6,722 nt of DNA, from the NCBI GenBank assembly GCA_021731215.1, contig JAKFXU010000447.1, positions 1-6,722 of the forward strand, in the 5' to 3' direction. Positions 1 to 3,744 of the stretch are shown here, piece by piece (position 1 is the stretch's first letter; the number at the start of each line of letters is the position of its first letter). This DNA is from Rhodoferax sp. (GTDB lineage Bacteria > Pseudomonadota > Gammaproteobacteria > Burkholderiales > Burkholderiaceae_C). The position numbers and the translations under genes are program-made. The notes below the pieces were generated by a model. It was not told the DNA's origin, searched no databases, and was given only the letters and a program-made list of their open reading frames with translations.

Positions 1-1159
1 CCACCGCCTGGCAAATCTCACCGTCATTCACATAGCGGTCGTTCGGGCAATTCATCGTCACTTCAAAGCCACCGGCGTAACCGGCGTCGGCCATCAACTT
101 TTTGGCCGCCTCGGTGTCAAAGGCCAAGCGATTGTTAAGCTCGGGGAAAAAGCCGTTGATACCGGGCCCGACCATCAGCGCGCTCGGGTTGGAGGCACCG
201 CGCATCACCACGCGCTTGATGCCGTCAATATCAATCGCCTGGTAGAAGGCCTGGCGCACCCGCTTGTCCTTGAACGGATTTTTGCCTTTCACGCTGGAGT
301 ACAGCAGCTCATCGCGCTTTTGGTCCATGCCCAGAAAAATGGTGCGCAACTCGGGGCCGGTCACGGCGCGCGCGTTGGCGCTGGCATTGACGCGCGCCAC
401 GTCCTGCACCGGCACCGGCTCCATCACGTCAATCTCGCCGGTCAGCAAGGCGGCCACGCGCGTGGCGTCGTTGGAGATCGGCGTGAACACCACCTCGGTG
501 GCGTTGCCCTCGATGCTGCCCCAGTAGCTGCCATTGCGCGAAAAACTGGTTTTCACGCTCGGCTGACGCTCCCGCAGGCGATAGGGTCCGGTGCCATTGG
601 CGCGGAATGAGGCGGCGTTCTCAATGCCTTTGCGCCGATCGACCGGCTTGCTGGCCTGGTTGGTCTCGCACCACGCCTTGTTCATGATGTAAAGCAGCGA
701 GATCACATCGGGCAGGATCGGAAACGGCGCCTTGGTCTCGATCTCCACGGTGTATGGGTCGACTTTGCGCACCTCCTTGATCTCGTTGGTGTAGCTCTTC
801 ATGTCGGAGCCCTCGCCCGAAGCCCGCTGAAAACTGAAGATCACGTCGTCCGCCGTGAACGGTGCGCCATCGTGAAACTGCACCCCCTTGCGCAATTCAA
901 AGCGCCACACCGTGGGGCTGGGCTGACTCCAGCGGGTGGCCAGCGCGGGCGCCAGGCTCAGGTCCTTGTTGCGTCCCACCAGCGGCTCGTACACATTGCC
1001 GGTCAGGCTCAACTGCATCGATTCATTGAGTGAATGCGGGTCCATCGAGGTCGCGTCGCCCTGGTTGGCAACGCGCAGGGTTTGCGCCGATACAGCAGCA
1101 CTGGTGGCGCTCAGCGCACAGACGACAAGGGTTGCGCTCAGATTTCTTCGAAATTTCAT
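1..1159 (-). CDS. ABC transporter periplasmic substrate-binding protein, family 5 (peptide/DppA-like), 3' end cut by window edge
   Basis: This is the periplasmic solute receptor of a peptide-type ABC importer (SBP_bac_5 family, DppA/OppA/DdpA-like), which delivers its ligand to an inner-membrane permease. 386 codons are visible of the roughly 500-530 usual for the family, and the frame is open to the left edge. Residues 1-25 form a Sec signal peptide (MKFRR, a hydrophobic stretch, then VSA before Q26). There is no lipobox, so it is probably a soluble periplasmic protein. The family signature WRFELRKGVQFHDGAPFTAD lies at about residues 85-104, with NVYEPLV at 55-61 and an NGTGPYRL motif at 188-195. 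The ATG at 1159 has GGAG six bases upstream. It starts 29 bases after the M20D hydrolase and should be co-transcribed with it. Permease and ATPase genes would be expected beyond the left edge. The ligand cannot be read from the sequence; the neighbour suggests acylated amino acids or short peptides (inference). Confidence 0.93.
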   Translation of the reverse strand, partial: MKFRRNLSATLVVCALSATSAAVSAQTLRVANQGDATSMDPHSLNESMQLSLTGNVYEPLVGRNKDLSLAPALATRWSQPSPTVWRFELRKGVQFHDGAPFTADDVIFSFQRASGEGSDMKSYTNEIKEVRKVDPYTVEIETKAPFPILPDVISLLYIMNKAWCETNQASKPVDRRKGIENAASFRANGTGPYRLRERQPSVKTSFSRNGSYWGSIEGNATEVVFTPISNDATRVAALLTGEIDVMEPVPVQDVARVNASANARAVTGPELRTIFLGMDQKRDELLYSSVKGKNPFKDKRVRQAFYQAIDIDGIKRVVMRGASNPSALMVGPGINGFFPELNNRLAFDTEAAKKLMADAGYAGGFEVTMNCPNDRYVNDGEICQAV

Positions 1160-1188
1160 GGCAGTCTCCGGTTGAAAAAACACAAAAA

Positions 1189-2424
1189 TCAAATCGCTGG
1201 CAGCGCCATGGCTTGCTCTACCAAACTGGCATGCAAAGCCGCGCCCAAGGGCAGAATCGCGTCGTTGAAGTCGTAGCGGCTGTTGTGCAGAAAGCAACTG
1301 CCAAGCCCGTTTTCTTCGCCTTGGCCGATGCGCAGATAGGCGCCGGGCTTGAGCTGCAGCATGAAGGAGAAATCTTCCGCGCCCATGCTGGGCTCCAGGT
1401 CGCGCACCACGCGCTCACGCCCGACCAGGCTTTGCGCCACCTCGGCGGCAAAGCGCGCCTCTGGCGCGCTATTGACGGTGGCCGGGTACATGCGCTCGTA
1501 GTGCACCGTGGCAGTGGCGCCAAAGCCCAGCGCCACCGCCGTGCACATCTCATGCAGACGCCGCTCCACCAGGGCCTGCACCAGCGGGCTGAAAGTGCGC
1601 ACCGTGCCCACCAAGGTGGCGCTGCCCGGCATCACGCTCATGGCGCCAAGTTCACCGGCGCGCATGGCGCACAGGCTGATGACAGCACTGTCGAGCGGCT
1701 TGACGTTGCGCGACACAATGCTTTGCACCGCCGTGATGATGTGCGCCGCCACCAGCACCGGGTCCACCGTTTGATACGGATGGGCGCCATGGCCGCCGGT
1801 GCCGGTGATCTCGATCGTGATGCGGTCGGCCGCCGCCATCATCGGCCCCGGATTGACGCCAATGGTGCCGGGTCGCATACTTGGCCAATTGTGCATGCCG
1901 TACACCGCCTGCACCGGAAAGCGCTCAAACAGGCCGTCTTCGATCATCGCCTTGGCACCGGCGTAGCCTTCTTCACCGGGTTGAAAAATCAGCACCGCCG
2001 TGCCGTCAAAGTTGCGCGTTTCGGCCAGGTAGCGCGCCGCGCCGACCAGCATGGCGGTGTGGCCATCATGGCCGCAGCCATGCATCAGGCCGGCAGTGGC
2101 CGACTTCCAGGCGAAATCGTTGTGCTCGGTCATCGGCAACGCATCCATGTCAGCACGCAGGCCCAGCATTTTCCCCGCTGTGTTTTGCCGGCCTTTGATC
2201 AGCGCCACCACACCGGTTTTGCCGATGCCGGTGTGAATTTCATCGACACCGCACACTTTGAGTGCCTGCTGCACCCGCGCCGCCGTGTAGACCTCCTCAA
2301 ACCCGAGCTCCGGATGGGCATGCAGATCGCGCCGCAAGGCCGTGATCTCGGGATGGAAAGCGGCAATGTGCGCAAACGCACGCCCATGCACCCTGAGGCT
2401 AGAAGCCAAACCCGTACTCTGCAT
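1189..2424 (-). CDS. M20D family metallo-amidohydrolase (hippurate hydrolase / N-acyl-amino-acid amidohydrolase type)
   Basis: A complete 411-residue cytoplasmic amidohydrolase of the M20D peptidase family (HipO/AmaA/IAA-amino-acid hydrolase group), which cleaves the amide bond of N-acylated amino acids using two metal ions. Visible motifs are ALRRDLHAHPELGFEE (29-44), LRADMDALPM (89-98), HGCGHDGHTAML (115-126), FQPGEEG (147-153), MHNWP (177-181) and FLHNSRYDFND (378-388). By family comparison, C117, H119, E152, H178 and H380 are the metal ligands and E151 is the catalytic base. GTGGHGAHP (208-216) marks the inserted dimerisation domain. No signal peptide is seen. The ATG at 2424 is chosen because AAGGGA lies a few bases upstream and the family core begins about 25 residues in. 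The gene precedes the substrate-binding protein by 29 bases, so an uptake-and-hydrolysis operon is likely. Substrate specificity (hippurate, acyl-amino acid, aminobenzoyl-glutamate or other) cannot be decided. Confidence 0.94.
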   Translation of the reverse strand: MQSTGLASSLRVHGRAFAHIAAFHPEITALRRDLHAHPELGFEEVYTAARVQQALKVCGVDEIHTGIGKTGVVALIKGRQNTAGKMLGLRADMDALPMTEHNDFAWKSATAGLMHGCGHDGHTAMLVGAARYLAETRNFDGTAVLIFQPGEEGYAGAKAMIEDGLFERFPVQAVYGMHNWPSMRPGTIGVNPGPMMAAADRITIEITGTGGHGAHPYQTVDPVLVAAHIITAVQSIVSRNVKPLDSAVISLCAMRAGELGAMSVMPGSATLVGTVRTFSPLVQALVERRLHEMCTAVALGFGATATVHYERMYPATVNSAPEARFAAEVAQSLVGRERVVRDLEPSMGAEDFSFMLQLKPGAYLRIGQGEENGLGSCFLHNSRYDFNDAILPLGAALHASLVEQAMALPAI

Positions 2425-2469
2425 TCAATTCCCTTCCCCAAGCGGATACCGCCATCATCAAAGCGTCCC

Positions 2470-2478
2470 AATCTAACA
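2470..2478 (-). promoter_or_regulatory. Possible extended -10 promoter element for the amidohydrolase operon
   Basis: Read on the minus strand, TGT followed by TAGATT forms an extended -10 (TG-n-TAnnnT) about 45 bases upstream of the hydrolase ATG. It lies between the terminator and the gene, where the operon promoter has to be. No convincing -35 sits 17 bases further upstream. The call rests on position and a partial match only. Confidence 0.25.
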
Positions 2479-2534
2479 GAGCTCGGGCCGCACCGATACA
2501 GGGGTTTCCATCAGGTGCGTTGCGCACGAAAACA

Positions 2535-2565
2535 AAAAACCCCGATGCTGCCACCGGGGGTTTTT
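2535..2565. terminator. Bidirectional Rho-independent terminator after the porin gene
   Basis: AAAAACCCC at 2535-2543 pairs with GGGGTTTTT at 2557-2565 around a 13-base loop. A G+C core flanked by A and T runs gives a U-tract in both directions. It begins about 57 bases past the porin stop and separates the porin from the hydrolase/transport operon downstream. Because both neighbours point the same way, only minus-strand termination is needed here. Confidence 0.88.
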
Positions 2566-2622
2566 AATTTCAATGATCTTGAACCATTGGCACTAGATCG
2601 GTGCCCATCCAGGCCCTGAAGA

Positions 2623-3303
2623 TCAGAACGACTTGCTGATGCCCAGCACCAGGCGGTTGTCGCGCCGATTCATGTCATCTTCGTTTTTCTTGGTGGCGCC
2701 AGAGAAGCTGCCCGACAGGGACAGGGCATTGCCCAGGTCGTAACCCAGGCCGATGCTGTAGTCGTCAAAATTGCCCGCCTGGTCGTTACGCAAGCCCACG
2801 CCGGCCTTGAAAGTCAGCTTGTCGGTGAGGGGCTGGCTATAGCCAAAGCTCAAATGCGAATATTCATCGATCGAGCCCCGGACGCCGCGCGTGATCTTGG
2901 CCGAAAAGGCAGCATAAGACAGACTGAAGTAGAACTCATTGCCATTCCAACTGGCCTGGCTTGGATAGATGTAGCGCGCGAAGCCGACGTCATAGCCCAG
3001 GCCCTTGGTGAACTCACCGCGGTAGCCGCCATACAGGTCAATTTCCAGATTCGCCGCGTCGAACTTGCCGGTGGAGTTCCAGTTGCCAACATAGAAGCCG
3101 TTGCCAAACTCATAGTCGACACCGCCCTGCAGGGCCGGGCTGAAGTTCTTGCTATTCTTGCCCTCGGTCCAATTCTGGTCAACGCCATTGCTCTTGTAGA
3201 GCGACACGGCGCCAATGTTGAACGACAACTGCGCCTGCGCGGCGGCGGGCAGCAACAGGGCGGCGGCGGCGATGGAAACCAAAGCCAGTTTGAATTTTTT
3301 CAT
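2623..3303 (-). CDS. TorF family putative porin (Gcw_chp family outer-membrane beta-barrel)
   Basis: A complete 226-residue outer-membrane protein. Residues 1-24 are a clear signal peptide (MKKFK, a long Ala/Leu core, then AQA before Q25). The mature part alternates short polar turns with aromatic-rich strands (for example GGVDYEFGNGFYVGNWNS and LEIDLYGGYRGEFTKGLGYDVGFARY) and ends in ISKSF. A C-terminal Phe is the usual recognition signal for BAM-assisted barrel insertion. Strand pattern and length fit the TorF/Gcw_chp family of small putative porins common in Proteobacteria. The solute is unknown. The gene stands alone: a terminator follows it, and upstream the leader has been interrupted five bases before the ATG by a MITE-like element, so its present ribosome binding site (TAGG) lies at the element's end. 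The family call comes from sequence pattern; transport function is inferred. Confidence 0.87.
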   Translation of the reverse strand: MKKFKLALVSIAAAALLLPAAAQAQLSFNIGAVSLYKSNGVDQNWTEGKNSKNFSPALQGGVDYEFGNGFYVGNWNSTGKFDAANLEIDLYGGYRGEFTKGLGYDVGFARYIYPSQASWNGNEFYFSLSYAAFSAKITRGVRGSIDEYSHLSFGYSQPLTDKLTFKAGVGLRNDQAGNFDDYSIGLGYDLGNALSLSGSFSGATKKNEDDMNRRDNRLVLGISKSF

Positions 3304-3308
3304 ATCAA
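3304..3308. repeat. Target-site duplication, left copy (ATCAA)
   Basis: ATCAA directly abuts the left terminal inverted repeat at 3309. The identical pentamer abuts the right terminal repeat at 3543-3547. A matched 5-bp direct repeat outside perfect inverted repeats is the expected scar of transposition. Confidence 0.85.
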
Positions 3309-3313
3309 CCTAG
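3304..3313 (-). promoter_or_regulatory. Ribosome binding site region of the porin, partly supplied by the inserted element
   Basis: On the minus strand the start codon is preceded by CTAGG then TTGAT. The only purine-rich Shine-Dalgarno candidate, TAGG, is the last four bases of the element's terminal repeat. TTGAT is the target-site copy. If the element and one ATCAA copy are removed, the original leader would have read CTGGAACATTGAT before the ATG, giving GGA at a normal distance. The current site is weak. Confidence 0.55.
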
Positions 3314-3542
3314 AAACCGCAGTTGGACGTGCCCGAGTGGGTCGTCATGGGGTGTTCTGGCAAGGCGTGACAACGCGGCGGGCTACTGCCCGCAAGGCGG
3401 AGCAACGCCGCCAGAGCGCCCAAGGGCGGCTCAATCGGGTACGTAGCGCTGTCACCCAAAAGGTGAACTTGTTCGTGAGCACAAAAGTGAGCGTTCATGC
3501 GGTGTGCCATGCGAAACGAAGCGGTCAACTGCGGTTTCTAGG
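3309..3542. mobile_element. 234-bp MITE-like element with 17-bp terminal inverted repeats, IS1380-like ends
   Basis: CCTAGAAACCGCAGTTG at 3309-3325 is the exact reverse complement of 3526-3542, and ATCAA is duplicated on both sides. The interior encodes no transposase. It holds several GC hairpins: GCGGGC-TACT-GCCCGC at 3378-3393, GGCGG/CCGCC at 3396-3412, and GCC/GGC around 3419-3427. This is the architecture of a non-autonomous miniature inverted-repeat element moved by a transposase elsewhere in the genome. Ends beginning CCTAG and a 5-bp duplication are features of IS1380-family elements such as ISEcp1 (known), so an IS1380-type parent is a reasonable inference. A 72-codon minus-strand frame (3528-3310) opens with TTG inside one inverted repeat and ends in the other. 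It resembles no protein I know and is probably not a gene. The element separates the porin from its former leader. Confidence 0.87.
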
Positions 3543-3547
3543 ATCAA
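3543..3547. repeat. Target-site duplication, right copy (ATCAA)
   Basis: This second copy of the ATCAA pentamer lies immediately outside the right terminal inverted repeat ending at 3542. It matches 3304-3308 exactly. Confidence 0.85.
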
Positions 3548-3744
3548 TGTTCCAGTAAAAATTAAGAAAGTCGACAGACACAAAGCAATAACCGCGCCAT
3601 GTTGTACGCCCTATTGCCGTGCATCTCGTACTCGGGTAGGTCGATTGTGCGGATTGTGTTGCCTGGCATCAAGACCTTCGCCCTCCAAAACGGATACACC
3701 GCACCAAAGTGTGGCAAATCAGGGACTTGGAGCGAATCTGCAGC
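3548..3744. other. Remaining intergenic DNA between the formate dehydrogenase gene and the MITE; ancestral porin leader
   Basis: These 197 bases carry no gene I can support. The portion next to the element (3548-3570) is AT-rich and would have been the original porin leader, with TCCAG at 3551-3555 giving a GGA ribosome-binding core on the minus strand. A short direct repeat GATTGTG occurs at 3643-3649 and 3652-3658. No Rho-independent terminator is evident for the formate dehydrogenase gene that ends at 3745. None of the usual small partner genes of such operons is visible. A porin promoter is expected here but I could not place one with confidence. Confidence 0.5.

Noticed and set aside
1030..2619. 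529-codon plus-strand open frame running antisense to the amidohydrolase
   Set aside because: It mirrors the codon bias of the real minus-strand gene. Its translation is His/Arg/Ala-rich with no recognisable motif, while the minus strand encodes all M20D motifs.
3310..3528. 72-codon minus-strand frame filling the MITE-like element
   Set aside because: It opens with TTG within one terminal repeat and stops within the other, has no ribosome binding site and resembles no known protein. It is more simply explained as chance openness of the element.
3561..3588. TTGCTT and CTTAAT 16 bases apart on the minus strand as the ancestral porin promoter
   Set aside because: The match is weak, and transcription from it would start right at the ancestral ribosome binding site, leaving almost no leader.
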